The position numbers and the translations under genes were made by a program. Shown piece by piece: positions 1-9,164 of a stretch of DNA of 32,490 nt (positions within the stretch are counted from its first letter, which is position 1; each line of letters starts with the position of its first letter). Origin of the DNA: Williamwhitmania sp. (lineage in GTDB: Bacteria > Bacteroidota > Bacteroidia > Bacteroidales > Williamwhitmaniaceae); the NCBI GenBank assembly GCA_035529935.1, contig DATKVT010000126.1:1-32490 (forward strand), given 5' to 3'. The notes below the pieces were generated by a model. It made no database searches, was not told the DNA's origin, and worked only from the letters and a program-made list of their open reading frames with translations.

Positions 1-4
1 GATC

Positions 5-2101
5 TTATGAACGCAGGTTGCCTCTCGTGGTGCGTATAGGTGACATCCATACTCTTGTATTGGTAAGGGATCCATCGGGTCGTATGAATTGCTTTTCAAG
101 CGAGTAGTTTTCAATTTGTCTGGTAAGGATTTTGTGGACGAGTTTGTTTTCAGTTTCAACATCAACTTCCTGTGTGATTTCCATCCAAGTTGATCCCTTT
201 AATTGTATGGGGTCTCTTCCCAGTATTTCACAGAGTTTATTGTTGAATGTTAGCCATTCGCCACTAATTGAAATTTCTGCAAATCCAACTAAGTTTGACT
301 CAAAGAAACTCCTAAATCGATTCTCCCGATCAGATAGCTGTTGTTCCGCTTTAACTCGTTGAGTGATATCGTGCGAGATAGCATAGCAAATTTTTCTGCC
401 TTTAACCAAAAATGAGGAGAGGGCAGTTTCTGCATAAATTGTTTCACCATTCTTTTTTCGATGCAGCCGTATGGACTCGCGCGCAAAGCCTTCGTCGATG
501 GCGTGGCGGATCTGGAGTGCAGTCTTCTCCTCCTCAGCCGTTAAGATGGTGTAAGATTTACCAATAATTTCATCTTTACTGTAGCCATATAAGTCAGTAA
601 AGGATTCGTTCACCTCCGTTATTTCAAGCTTGTCGAGGTCGAACATAACTACTGAATCAATATTGGCTGAAAAAAGGAAGCGATATTTCTCTTCACTTTC
701 GCGCAACTCGCGTTCCTTTTCAAGAAGGTCGGTCATATCCTGGATTATTCCTCTAACCCGTACGGTTACTCCATTCTGTTGAATGGGGAGAAACTTGAGT
801 AAAACTGTTTTGTGGCGGCCAGATGTGGTCTTAAGGGATATTAACTCCTGAATACTTTTTCCGTGGTCTAGACTCTGGTTCAGTAGCGACTTAAATATGG
901 ATATGCGGTAGTCGCCCGGAACCATACGCAAATCCTCAATTTGTGTTATGTCTTTCTGCGAAGGGAGGTCTAGAATTCTATAGGTTTCTTCGGACCAGTG
1001 AATGGTGTTGGTATCTACTATATAATCCCAGCTGCCAATTCGTGCAAGTTGCTGGGTTTGCTTCAGAACTTCCTCTTTTTCTGTAAGCTGAGCCTCCATA
1101 GCTTCTCTAATTGAGAACTCTTGAGTTAACAGTTGGTTGGCATTTTCGAGTTCGCTTGTTCTCTCTTTTATTTTCAGCTCAATGGATCGGTAGCCTTCGT
1201 CCAACTTTTTGAAAGCCTGCTTGCGCTCATCGAGGGTAGTAGTTACTATTAGGATTGTGCTTGCAAGTACAAGTTGGAATTGCTGAATTGCTAGAAATCG
1301 TAAAATAGGGGAGGCAATATTGAAAGGAGGAGCATCTTTAATTCCGCTATAGGTTGATAGTAGCCAAAATGTGAAAATCCCTAAAAAAACTAGTTGTTTT
1401 GGGTAGCGCGACGATATCCAAAGCATTACCGGAATGGAAATGAAAATGAGCGAATTGTAGAATGCTGCCGAAGTCAAATTGTTTTTGAGAATGAGTTCAA
1501 CAATGACAATGGTAAGCAGGTATCCTGAAAGTTCTAAGCGTTGAGTGAAAGATAATCGTATTGAGATCAACTCTTTAATGGTGAGGAGGATTGGCACAAT
1601 AATAATTATGCTTATAAAGTTTCCAAACCACCATGTGGTTAATTCGAATGAGAAGTTGAGGACATTGGCATGTTCCGTGAAAGGGATATAAAATGTGCCT
1701 AAAATAGCTGAAACCAAGGTTCCTGCAAGGGCTGCTCCAAGAAAGCGGAACGTTCTAGATGTATTTGTTAGAATGGAATTATAGTCCCCCTTGCCCAGAA
1801 TTTGAATAACAATGAAAACTTCTAAAACATTACCCACCCCAGAAATAATTGAAAATATGCTAAGCAGAATTGATGGTGTGATTTCTGACGACATGGCCAT
1901 GCCGTAGCTGCTAGCAACTGCACCGAAAAAGATGCCTGGAAGAATCTTGTAGCCATACCGCATTAGGGCAAACATTGCAAAACCACTGGCGGGCCAGATG
2001 GGCGAAGCAATTCCTTGTACCTGGCCAAAAAACATAATTGGCAAAGCAAGTAGAAGGTAGATGAGCGCTACTAATAAATTTTTGGTAAGATCTTTTACCA
2101 T
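5..2101 (-). CDS. MASE1-PAS-PAS-PAS sensor protein, interrupted or truncated in the last PAS
   Basis: This is a membrane sensor of 698 residues. Residues 1 to about 300 are hydrophobic with many membrane segments and resemble a MASE1 domain; the early run IASPIWPASGFAMFALMRYG is typical. A coiled-coil stretch follows at about 305-355. Then come three PAS domains at about 360-465, 480-595 and 605-698, the second closing with the usual DITQR linker. The stop codon (TAA at 5-7) falls just after RTTRGN, before the last PAS strand is complete, and no output domain such as a histidine kinase or GGDEF is present in this frame. Proteins of this layout normally carry one, so the gene is probably frameshifted at the window edge or is a degraded kinase. 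The start is the ATG at 2101, with no clear Shine-Dalgarno site. It is divergent from uvrB. The family call is solid; the output activity is unknown. Confidence 0.85.
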   Translation of the reverse strand: MVKDLTKNLLVALIYLLLALPIMFFGQVQGIASPIWPASGFAMFALMRYGYKILPGIFFGAVASSYGMAMSSEITPSILLSIFSIISGVGNVLEVFIVIQILGKGDYNSILTNTSRTFRFLGAALAGTLVSAILGTFYIPFTEHANVLNFSFELTTWWFGNFISIIIIVPILLTIKELISIRLSFTQRLELSGYLLTIVIVELILKNNLTSAAFYNSLIFISIPVMLWISSRYPKQLVFLGIFTFWLLSTYSGIKDAPPFNIASPILRFLAIQQFQLVLASTILIVTTTLDERKQAFKKLDEGYRSIELKIKERTSELENANQLLTQEFSIREAMEAQLTEKEEVLKQTQQLARIGSWDYIVDTNTIHWSEETYRILDLPSQKDITQIEDLRMVPGDYRISIFKSLLNQSLDHGKSIQELISLKTTSGRHKTVLLKFLPIQQNGVTVRVRGIIQDMTDLLEKERELRESEEKYRFLFSANIDSVVMFDLDKLEITEVNESFTDLYGYSKDEIIGKSYTILTAEEEKTALQIRHAIDEGFARESIRLHRKKNGETIYAETALSSFLVKGRKICYAISHDITQRVKAEQQLSDRENRFRSFFESNLVGFAEISISGEWLTFNNKLCEILGRDPIQLKGSTWMEITQEVDVETENKLVHKILTRQIENYSLEKQFIRPDGSLTNTRVWMSPIRTTRGNLRS

Positions 2102-2528
2102 AAGTTGACAAGTGAATCTTTACATTTAACAACATTTCAGACACTTTGTCAAATTTATTCCACCAATTGATGGATTGCTGTTACTAACGCATTAATCTCG
2201 GTGGTCTTCATTTCATGAAATAATAATCTTAATCCTTTATCCTTATAATCATCGATCTTAAATTTTTTATTGCACTATCAATAGACTTCTAAGCATTGAC
2301 CTATATGATTCCTTTGGAATCAGTAGTCGTAACCACAATTATTCTGGTTAAATTTGGCATTCTATTGGCGACCATTCTCTCATTTTCACTTTCTTTGCAT
2401 TTGCTGCATGCTTTGGTAACATAGCGAGGCAGCTTGGTGGCGAACTTCCATGTTAAGTGAAAGGAAATGCTTTGGATGTTTGAGGTTTTTAACTTTTCAC
2501 AATTGTTGAGTAATTAAGCTACGAAATA
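2102..2528. other. Intergenic region between divergent sensor gene and uvrB
   Basis: These 427 bases hold no open frame that I recognise on either strand. I can see a possible -7 box for the sensor gene (2150-2157), a 12-base palindrome ATTTCATGAAAT at 2210-2221 and a small perfect hairpin at 2306-2322 (arms TGATTCC and GGAATCA, loop TTT). A promoter for uvrB must lie here, but I cannot place it with confidence. Confidence 0.6.
2150..2157 (-). promoter_or_regulatory. Possible -7 box of the MASE1-PAS gene
   Basis: Read on the minus strand this is TAAATTTG, which fits the Bacteroidota -7 consensus TAnnTTTG exactly. It would give a leader of about 40 bases before the ATG at 2101. No good -33 TTTG lies at the usual distance, so the call is tentative. 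Confidence 0.3.
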
Positions 2529-4550
2529 GTGGAGTTCAAAATTGTATCCGACTTTATCCCAACTGGTGATCAACCAGAGGCCATTGAACAGCTAGTGGCG
2601 GGACTTCAGCAAGGAGAAAAGTTCCAAACCCTCTTGGGCGTTACGGGATCGGGAAAAACTTTTACTGTTGCCAACGTTGTTGCTCAAGTTAATCGGCCAA
2701 TGCTGGTGTTGAGCCATAACAAAACGTTGGCTGCTCAGCTCTATGCTGAGTTCAAAGCCTTTTTCCCCAACAATGCGGTGGAGTATTTTGTGTCGTACTA
2801 CGACTACTATCAACCGGAGGCATATCTGCCCGTTTCGGATACATACATTGAAAAGGATCTCTCAATTAATGAAGAAATTGAGAAACTTCGGCTTAGTGCC
2901 ACCTCTTCCTTGCTTTCTGGTCGTCGCGATGTTATTGTAGTCTCCTCGGTCTCGTGCCTTTATGGCATTGGTAACCCTGAGGATTTTCATGCCAATACGG
3001 TTGAGGTGGTTGTTGGAAGCAGCATGGGGCGGAACAAGTTTTTGAGGTTACTTGTCGATGGCCTTTACTCTCGCAATGAGGTGGAATTTAAGAGGGGAAC
3101 ATTTCGGGTTAAGGGTGATACGGTTGATGTATACTTGGCTTACGGTGATTTGGCTTATCGCATTATCTTTTGGGGTGATGACATTGAGGCAATACAGTCC
3201 TTCGACCCCATTTCAGGGCAAACCATTGGCGATTTTGACAAGGTTTTAATTTACCCAGCAAATATATTTGTTACCACCAAGGAGCGCATGCATAAAGCAA
3301 TTCGCCAAATTCAGGATGATATGGTTAAGCAGGTGGAGCATCTTCGGTCACTGGATAAGCCCTTTGAGGCGAAACGGTTGCAGCAACGAGTGGAATACGA
3401 TCTAGAGATGATTAAGGAGTTGGGGTATTGCTCTGGTATAGAGAACTACTCGCGCTACTTCGATGGTCGGTTGCCCGGAACTCGTCCATTTTGCCTGCTC
3501 GACTACTTTCCGGCTGACTTTTTGATGGTTATTGACGAAAGCCACGTTACCCTACCTCAGGTAAGGGCGATGTATGGTGGCGATCGTTCCCGAAAGGAAA
3601 ACTTAGTGGAATATGGTTTTCGCTTACCTGCCGCGCTGGACAATCGTCCATTGAAATTCGACGAATTTGAAGCCGTTGTTGGCCAAACTATATTTGTAAG
3701 CGCCACTCCTGCCGACTATGAGTTGGCCCGATGCAATGGCGTTGTTGTAGAGCAGGTTATTCGACCAACTGGGTTGCTAGATCCTGTTATTGAAGTTAGG
3801 CCAAGCCTTAACCAGATTGATAACCTCGTTGAAGAAATTCACAAGGTGGTGGGCCTTAATGAAAGAGTGCTGGTTACAACACTTACCAAGCGGATGGCAG
3901 AGGAGTTGACCAAGTACCTTGCCAAGCTAGATATTCGCTGCGCCTATATTCACTCCGATGTCGATACTCTTGATCGGGTAGAGATAATGGAAAATTTGCG
4001 AAAGGGTGTTTTTGATGTGCTGGTTGGCGTTAACTTGCTTCGAGAGGGGCTCGATTTACCGGAGGTTTCGCTGGTTGCAATTCTTGATGCCGACAAGGAG
4101 GGGTTTCTACGATCGGCTCGGTCGCTTACGCAAACGGCAGGGCGCGCAGCCCGTAACATTAACGGCAAGGTAATTATGTATGCCGACAAGGTGACTAATT
4201 CTATGCAACTGACCATTGATGGAACCAATAAGCGCAGGGAGAAACAGCTGGATTACAATGAAAGGATGGGCATTACACCACAGCAAATTGTGAAGGGAAT
4301 CGGGACAACGTTTGTCGGCATGAAGCCATCAGGACTCAAGGGCAAGGCCTATGTTGAGCCGGAGAAAATAAGCGTGGCCGCTGATCCCGTTATTGCTTTT
4401 ATGAAGCCTGACCAGCTGCAAAAAACCATCGAAAAAGTTCGGATAAACATGGAGGCAGCCGCAAAGGAGTTGAATTTTATTGAAGCTGCCCGTTTTCGTG
4501 ATGAGATGTACGACCTCCAAAAACTTCTTTCAACTCGCAAGGACAAATAG
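2529..4550 (+). CDS. uvrB: Excinuclease ABC subunit B (UvrB)
   Basis: UvrB is the damage-verifying helicase-like subunit of nucleotide excision repair. It is loaded by UvrA and then recruits UvrC to cut the damaged strand. The 673-residue length is normal. Visible features are the PTGDQPEAI motif at residues 11-19, Walker A GVTGSGKT at 37-44, the beta-hairpin region rich in tyrosine (YYDYYQPEAYLP, about residue 90) that clamps DNA, Walker B with VIDESH at 334-339, helicase motifs near the QTAGRAARN stretch, and a C-terminal UVR motif (FIEAARFRDEM) that contacts UvrC. The start is a GTG at 2529, giving MEFKIVSDF, which agrees with the family N-terminus. The DUF819 gene follows 15 bases after the stop, so the two are probably cotranscribed. 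Confidence 0.98.
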   Translation: MEFKIVSDFIPTGDQPEAIEQLVAGLQQGEKFQTLLGVTGSGKTFTVANVVAQVNRPMLVLSHNKTLAAQLYAEFKAFFPNNAVEYFVSYYDYYQPEAYLPVSDTYIEKDLSINEEIEKLRLSATSSLLSGRRDVIVVSSVSCLYGIGNPEDFHANTVEVVVGSSMGRNKFLRLLVDGLYSRNEVEFKRGTFRVKGDTVDVYLAYGDLAYRIIFWGDDIEAIQSFDPISGQTIGDFDKVLIYPANIFVTTKERMHKAIRQIQDDMVKQVEHLRSLDKPFEAKRLQQRVEYDLEMIKELGYCSGIENYSRYFDGRLPGTRPFCLLDYFPADFLMVIDESHVTLPQVRAMYGGDRSRKENLVEYGFRLPAALDNRPLKFDEFEAVVGQTIFVSATPADYELARCNGVVVEQVIRPTGLLDPVIEVRPSLNQIDNLVEEIHKVVGLNERVLVTTLTKRMAEELTKYLAKLDIRCAYIHSDVDTLDRVEIMENLRKGVFDVLVGVNLLREGLDLPEVSLVAILDADKEGFLRSARSLTQTAGRAARNINGKVIMYADKVTNSMQLTIDGTNKRREKQLDYNERMGITPQQIVKGIGTTFVGMKPSGLKGKAYVEPEKISVAADPVIAFMKPDQLQKTIEKVRINMEAAAKELNFIEAARFRDEMYDLQKLLSTRKDK

Positions 4551-4565
4551 ATAATTTCGCTTCAA

Positions 4566-5711
4566 ATGAATGCTTTTCTACTTGTTCTCTTCTATTTTAT
4601 TGCTCCCATCATTATCCTGAACTTATGTCACCGCATCCCATTTCTAAATAAGCTGGGTGCAGTTATTGTGGCATACATAGTTGGTCTACTGGCTGGAGTT
4701 TTTTGGGTAGGGCCAACCGGGTTAGTGAACGTCGCTAGCACTGTTAGCTCTGTTACCGTGCCGCTGGCTTTACCACTATTGCTTTTTTCTGCACAGCTAG
4801 GACAATTAAAAGGGCTTGCATTCAAAGGTGCAGTCGCCTTAATCACCGGTATTGCTGCTGTATTAATTGCCGTGATTCTTGGTTTCTTTTTATTGCGTTC
4901 AGGAGGAATGCCAGACCTATGGAAAGTTGCTGGATTGCTGGTTGGTGTATATACCGGAGGAACGCCAAACCTTGCATCACTAAAGCTTATGCTCAACGTT
5001 GACCCCAATGTTTACATTCTTGCCCACTCCTATGATTTGGTTGTATCGGCTGTTTACCTTGCTTTTTTAATGACATTTGGGCAACGCATATTTCGACGGT
5101 TTCTTGTTCCATTTCAGGTTGGAGCCAATGGTCGAGAGACGGAGGATGCCATTGGAAGCGATCCTTATTGGGGAATTTTCCGGCGCGAGAATATCTACCC
5201 GCTACTTCGGGTGTTTGTAGTAGCATTGCTCATTTTGTCCGTGGGTGTTGGCATTTCGTTTCTTTTTCCCGATCGGCAGCAAGTAGTGGCGGTTATTTTA
5301 ATCATTACAACGTTGGGGGTGTTGGGATCCTTTGTTCCTCGTTTGTCAACAACTCCTTATACCTTTGAGCTGGGCATGTATTTTATACTCGTTTTCAGCG
5401 TGGCAGTAGCATCCATGGCAAGCCTTTCTGCACTTAAGGGAATAACGCCTCACCTTTTTATATATATGACCTTGGTTGTCTTTGGGTCGCTACTGCTACA
5501 TTTTCTTCTAGCCAAAATCTTTAAGGTTGATGCCGATACGCTCATGGTAGTTTCAACCGCCTTAGTCTGTTCTCCTCCTTTTGTACCCATGATGGCCACA
5601 GCCATTAATAATAAGCGGGTAATGTTAGTGGGGATTGTTGCCGGTCTGGTTGGCTACGCCGTTGGTAATTATCTTGGCTACTTCACCGCAATAACGCTTT
5701 CCTCGTTTTAG
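4566..5711 (+). CDS. DUF819 family integral membrane protein
   Basis: A 381-residue, very hydrophobic protein with roughly ten or more membrane segments across its whole length. It matches the DUF819 family (YjcL-like), seen in the N-terminal pattern, the glycine-rich LLVGVYTGGTPNLASLKLML region at about 125-145 and the CSPPFVPMMATAINN motif near the C-terminus. The family resembles ion or solute transporters in architecture, but its substrate is not known and nothing here reveals it. It starts 15 bases after uvrB, with no terminator between, and ends 9 bases before the converging barrel gene at 5721. The functional link to UvrB is not evident; the pairing may just be shared transcription. 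Confidence 0.88.
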   Translation: MNAFLLVLFYFIAPIIILNLCHRIPFLNKLGAVIVAYIVGLLAGVFWVGPTGLVNVASTVSSVTVPLALPLLLFSAQLGQLKGLAFKGAVALITGIAAVLIAVILGFFLLRSGGMPDLWKVAGLLVGVYTGGTPNLASLKLMLNVDPNVYILAHSYDLVVSAVYLAFLMTFGQRIFRRFLVPFQVGANGRETEDAIGSDPYWGIFRRENIYPLLRVFVVALLILSVGVGISFLFPDRQQVVAVILIITTLGVLGSFVPRLSTTPYTFELGMYFILVFSVAVASMASLSALKGITPHLFIYMTLVVFGSLLLHFLLAKIFKVDADTLMVVSTALVCSPPFVPMMATAINNKRVMLVGIVAGLVGYAVGNYLGYFTAITLSSF

Positions 5712-5720
5712 AAAGTTTTT

Positions 5721-7091
5721 TTAAAAGAGGAAGTTCAGGGCAATGTAGAGTCCTTGATCCCCATCCTTTTTGGATACTGCCTTGCCGTAATCGATGGCCA
5801 AAATGAAGTTTTCGTTGAGGGCTATGTGAAGCCCACCTCCATATGATGCATGTAGGCGTTCGCTAACATCAGGGAAGTAGTCCCCGGGCTTGAAGGTTGG
5901 GTCTTCTGCCTGTGCAATGGCAATGGCTTTATCCTTATCAAACTTAACCTTTTGAACCACTCTACCCATATCGGTAAAGGCTGAAAGTGCTAAGTAAAGG
6001 TTCTGTTTCCATACTACGGTATTTAGAAACTTCCACCGCAACTCGAAATTCCCATAGGCCACGCCATCGCCAACCACCCGGTTGCGAAGAATGCCGCGCA
6101 GGGTTTGTGAACCTCCAAGCCCCTCAGATGTTGCCCTCCTTAGGTAAAGCGTGGCAAGGTTGGGTTTTAGGTAAAATGGAATGCTGCCAGCCAGCTTCAG
6201 CTGCGCCGCCAATCGGTAGGCGAAGGTTAACTTTCCTTTGATAATTGGGATGTATTGTCGATGAACTAGCGAGATGTTGAGGTGTTCGTAGTGGTCATTC
6301 CCAAGTAGGGGTTGGGCAATGCTCAGAATTGCTTCGCTCCACATTCCGGTGCTTGGGTTGGCCTCGTTGTCACGCGAATCGAATACGGTACCCAACCTGA
6401 TGTAGGAGTTGAATCCACCATTCTTCTCGTTGGGGCCTATGATGCCCCAATCCACATATTTGTCATAAAGTCCGGGAACATTGGGTAGCTTATTTGCTTC
6501 GCTCTTGCCTTTGTTCAACTCGTCGACATTAACTGGTCCGGTTTTGAAATTGTAGAGTGAAATGCCTGCAGCCCAAAGCCACCTCTTGCCGCTTAACTTT
6601 CCTTGAAAATCAGAGGAGAAGCGTTCAATTTTGCGATCATACTTGTAGAATACTCGTGTTTTGTAATCAAGATTCCCCGCTGCATCATTGGTCCAAGCCT
6701 GATTGTAAGCAGCCTCGTATCCATTAAAACCATAAAAATCCGCAGCTTTATCGGTGAGGTAGCTCATGTCGGCGGTGACCCGAACCCCTGGTATTAAATA
6801 TTTTGAATCGTAAAAAAGTCGATTGATACCGCTACCCTTGGTGTAGCGTGAAACTTCGGCATAAATGCTTTGCCTGTATACGGGGTAGGTGGTGCCATCG
6901 CCATAATAATAGAAGTTTACCAAACCTCCGTATTCCAGCCCAAGGTCGGAATCGTAAGCAATTACTGGTAGCGCACCAAAGGTCCATCCAGTTTTTATGC
7001 GTCCAACGGTAGAGTCGGCCACCTGTGCTTCAGTATTCCATGAAATTGCCAGTAGGGCAATGAGCATAAGTAATTTAGATGTTTTTTGCAT
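5721..7091 (-). CDS. Omp85/BamA-like outer-membrane beta-barrel protein, copy 1
   Basis: A predicted outer-membrane barrel of 456 residues. I place the start at the ATG at 7091, because that gives a clean signal peptide (MQKTSKLLMLIALLAISW, cut after TEAQ); the frame is open further upstream to 7157, but the extra 22 residues would spoil the signal. The mature protein has alternating polar and aromatic strands, no POTRA domains that I can see, and near the C-terminal third the motif LGGSQTLRGILRNRVVGDG followed by an ELRW strand. This fits the RG loop and following strand of the Omp85 (BamA/TamA/D15) barrel. The last residue is phenylalanine, as expected for a BAM-recognised barrel. It is a paralog of the gene at 7288-8730. 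The role is unknown; lone D15 barrels in this phylum may be transporters or assembly factors. Confidence 0.8.
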   Translation of the reverse strand: MQKTSKLLMLIALLAISWNTEAQVADSTVGRIKTGWTFGALPVIAYDSDLGLEYGGLVNFYYYGDGTTYPVYRQSIYAEVSRYTKGSGINRLFYDSKYLIPGVRVTADMSYLTDKAADFYGFNGYEAAYNQAWTNDAAGNLDYKTRVFYKYDRKIERFSSDFQGKLSGKRWLWAAGISLYNFKTGPVNVDELNKGKSEANKLPNVPGLYDKYVDWGIIGPNEKNGGFNSYIRLGTVFDSRDNEANPSTGMWSEAILSIAQPLLGNDHYEHLNISLVHRQYIPIIKGKLTFAYRLAAQLKLAGSIPFYLKPNLATLYLRRATSEGLGGSQTLRGILRNRVVGDGVAYGNFELRWKFLNTVVWKQNLYLALSAFTDMGRVVQKVKFDKDKAIAIAQAEDPTFKPGDYFPDVSERLHASYGGGLHIALNENFILAIDYGKAVSKKDGDQGLYIALNFLF

Positions 7092-7287
7092 CTTTTTTTT
7101 GTCTAAAATAACAATTTTATATTGAAATATATCGGTATTTCTCAATGGCAGAGGCAATAAGAAATGGTCTACATCCTATGCCTTTTTTAATTTAGTATCT
7201 TTTTCTGTAAATTATTCTTTGGGACAGCCTGTATTCATTATAAGCGATTACCTTATTTTATTCAGAATAGATAGGAAAGAACTGAAA

Positions 7288-8730
7288 CTAGAATAAGAAG
7301 CTCATGGTGCTGTATATTCCTTGTAGCCCGTCCTGCGGTGAGGTGGCTCGTCCATAGTCCATGCCAAAAATAAAATTTTCGTTTAGGGCAATATGTAATC
7401 CGCAACCGTATGAAACATGGAGATGATCATTGGTATCTGCAAAAAAGTTACTTGCCTTAAAGGTTGGATCTTGCTGAGTTGCAATTCGAATGGCATTTTC
7501 TCTATCGAAAACTACCTTTTGAATAACCTGACCCATATCGGTGAATGCTGATAGAGCAATGTAGACGTTTTGACGCCAGATAATGGTTCTTATTGCTTTC
7601 CAGCGAAGTTCGAAGTTTCCATAGGCAACGCCATCCCCAACGATGCGGTTTCGTAGAATTCCTCTAAGTGTTTGAGCGCCACCCAAACCTTCAAAGGATG
7701 GTTTGCGCAAGTATAGTGTGGCAAGGTTAGGTTTTAGGTAAAAGGGGATGTGTCCCATCAACTTGGTTTGGAGGGCTAGGCGGTAGGCAAAGGTTAACAT
7801 GTTCCTTATGAGAGTAAAGTACTGCTCATGGGTAATCGATAAGTTGACGTGCTCATACTGTTCATTGCCGAATTCTGGAAGCGCTATGTTTAAAATAAAT
7901 TTACTGCAAATGCCATGCTGAGGGTTTGCCTCGTTGTCGCGGGTATCGTAAATGGCCCCAATTCTCGCATAGGTATTGAACCCACCATGTTTTTCATCGC
8001 CTTTAATAATTCCCCATTCAACATATCGATCATAAAGAGTTGGTATGGGGGGCTGATGGCTAGAACCATTACTGTTCTCGTTTAAATGATGCAGATTAAC
8101 AGGGCCGGTAGTGAAGTTGAAAAGGGATATCCCCGCTGCCCATCGGAAAACTCGTCCAACTATGTCGCCTTGAATGTCTGTGGAGAAATATGAGATTTTC
8201 CGGCAATATTCATAAAATGCACTTGTTTTATAGTCAGGATTTCCGGTAGCATTGGTCGTCCAATTACGCTTGTATATTGCCTCATCACCATTGAATCCAA
8301 AAAAATCGGTGGCTCTGTTTACACTGTAACTCATGTCGGAGGTAAGTCTTATACCTGGCAAAAGGTTAGGCGAGTCGAAAAAAAGTCGCTTTATATCGTT
8401 ACCCTTAGTGTAGTGTGAGACTTCCGCATAAAGACTATGGTGGTAGTTTGGATAGGTTTTGCCATCACCGTAGTAATAGAAGTTGACTAGCCCACCATAT
8501 TCAACTCCAAGGTCGGAATCGTAGGCAATTATAGGAAGGGCACCTAATGTCCATCCAGTTTTTACCCGGTTGTAAGTTGAATCTGCTTGCTGAGCTTTAG
8601 TCGGTTGTGAAAGAGTTGCTGCAGCAATAGTCCATAGAATGTAAAGTAGCGGTTGCCTAAATGGTTTAACTCTTGGCCTAAGTTTACTTCTTTGACATGA
8701 AACGTATTTAGGCATACATTCTTGGATCAA
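7288..8730 (-). CDS. Omp85/BamA-like outer-membrane beta-barrel protein, copy 2
   Basis: A tandem paralog of the gene downstream of it (5721-7091); the two align over nearly their full length, and well over half of the residues appear identical by eye, including GWT-GALP-IAYDSDLG, EYGGLVNFYYYGDG and the LRGILRNR-VGDGVAYGNFELRW block of the Omp85 barrel. The 480-residue frame starts at 8730; the ATG at 8715 (MPKYVSCQR) is an equally good start. The export signal is long and unusual, with a basic stretch before the hydrophobic core PLLYILWTIAAATL. Three cysteines stand in the barrel (176, 275 and 443, counted from 8730) where copy 1 has Asp, Trp and Gly. That is odd for this family and suggests relaxed selection or a changed role. 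The protein ends in FLF. A gap of about 196 bases separates the copies. Confidence 0.78.
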   Translation of the reverse strand: MIQECMPKYVSCQRSKLRPRVKPFRQPLLYILWTIAAATLSQPTKAQQADSTYNRVKTGWTLGALPIIAYDSDLGVEYGGLVNFYYYGDGKTYPNYHHSLYAEVSHYTKGNDIKRLFFDSPNLLPGIRLTSDMSYSVNRATDFFGFNGDEAIYKRNWTTNATGNPDYKTSAFYEYCRKISYFSTDIQGDIVGRVFRWAAGISLFNFTTGPVNLHHLNENSNGSSHQPPIPTLYDRYVEWGIIKGDEKHGGFNTYARIGAIYDTRDNEANPQHGICSKFILNIALPEFGNEQYEHVNLSITHEQYFTLIRNMLTFAYRLALQTKLMGHIPFYLKPNLATLYLRKPSFEGLGGAQTLRGILRNRIVGDGVAYGNFELRWKAIRTIIWRQNVYIALSAFTDMGQVIQKVVFDRENAIRIATQQDPTFKASNFFADTNDHLHVSYGCGLHIALNENFIFGMDYGRATSPQDGLQGIYSTMSFLF

Positions 8731-9164
8731 TTTCGCGGCTAAAGGTATATTATCTTTTTAAAGAAATAGCCTCCAACTTGCTTGCCAACAGGCTGAATTA
8801 GCACCATTGGAAGCCATGAAGATTGTATTGTTCAATGGCTGTGGCCAATCTTAGAAAAAGGCGGGAGATGAATATTGATAAATATCATCTATGAAATCAT
8901 CCAATTTCTATTTTTGAATTCAGCGTGTGTCACCAGTTGACGCAACATTGATAACAATATTGAAGATAATATCAGTTGGCAGATTTCAACTTTTGCAATG
9001 GAGTGGCTAAAAGTTGAGTTGTCTTGCTCCATACCCGTTACACCCTATTTATTTCTGATAAGCTTTTTTGTAGTTTGACCTTGAGGAATATGTTATTCTA
9101 ATCTACTCTTTGCCATTGGTTTTCAAGTTAAATACCACCCCTCAATGGATGGTCCCAATGTTAA
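8731..9164. other. Noncoding stretch with imperfect hairpins
   Basis: No recognisable coding sequence on either strand. Two inverted repeats stand out. One pairs CAAC-AT-TGATA with TATCAGTTG (about 8943-8978, with a two-base bulge). The other is a perfect 9-base stem, TCAACTTTT (8986-8994) with AAAAGTTGA (9009-9017), extended inward by a GC/GC pair across a one-base bulge. They may be chance in AT-rich DNA, or part of an RNA or operator. The promoter of the barrel pair should lie close to 8730-8780, but I cannot identify it. Confidence 0.45.
8986..9017. repeat. Inverted repeat / hairpin
   Basis: The arms TCAACTTTT (8986-8994) and AAAAGTTGA (9009-9017) are perfectly complementary. The 14-base loop contains a further GC/GC pairing offset by one T. 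No T-tract follows on the plus strand, so it is not a standard terminator. Confidence 0.4.

Noticed and set aside
5..2101. A complete histidine kinase
   Set aside because: No HisKA or HATPase motifs are present in the frame; only sensing domains are visible.
2210..2221. 12-base palindrome ATTTCATGAAAT as an operator
   Set aside because: Short and AT-rich; nothing else in the gap supports a regulator site, so it is kept only as a remark.
4628..5008. A 126-codon open frame on the minus strand inside the DUF819 gene
   Set aside because: It is the mirror of a strongly coding membrane-protein frame, and its translation looks compositionally odd with no recognisable family.
5701..5730. A possible terminator between the DUF819 gene and the first barrel gene
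   Set aside because: Only a weak bulged stem of about nine pairs, overlapping coding sequence on the left side; not convincing.
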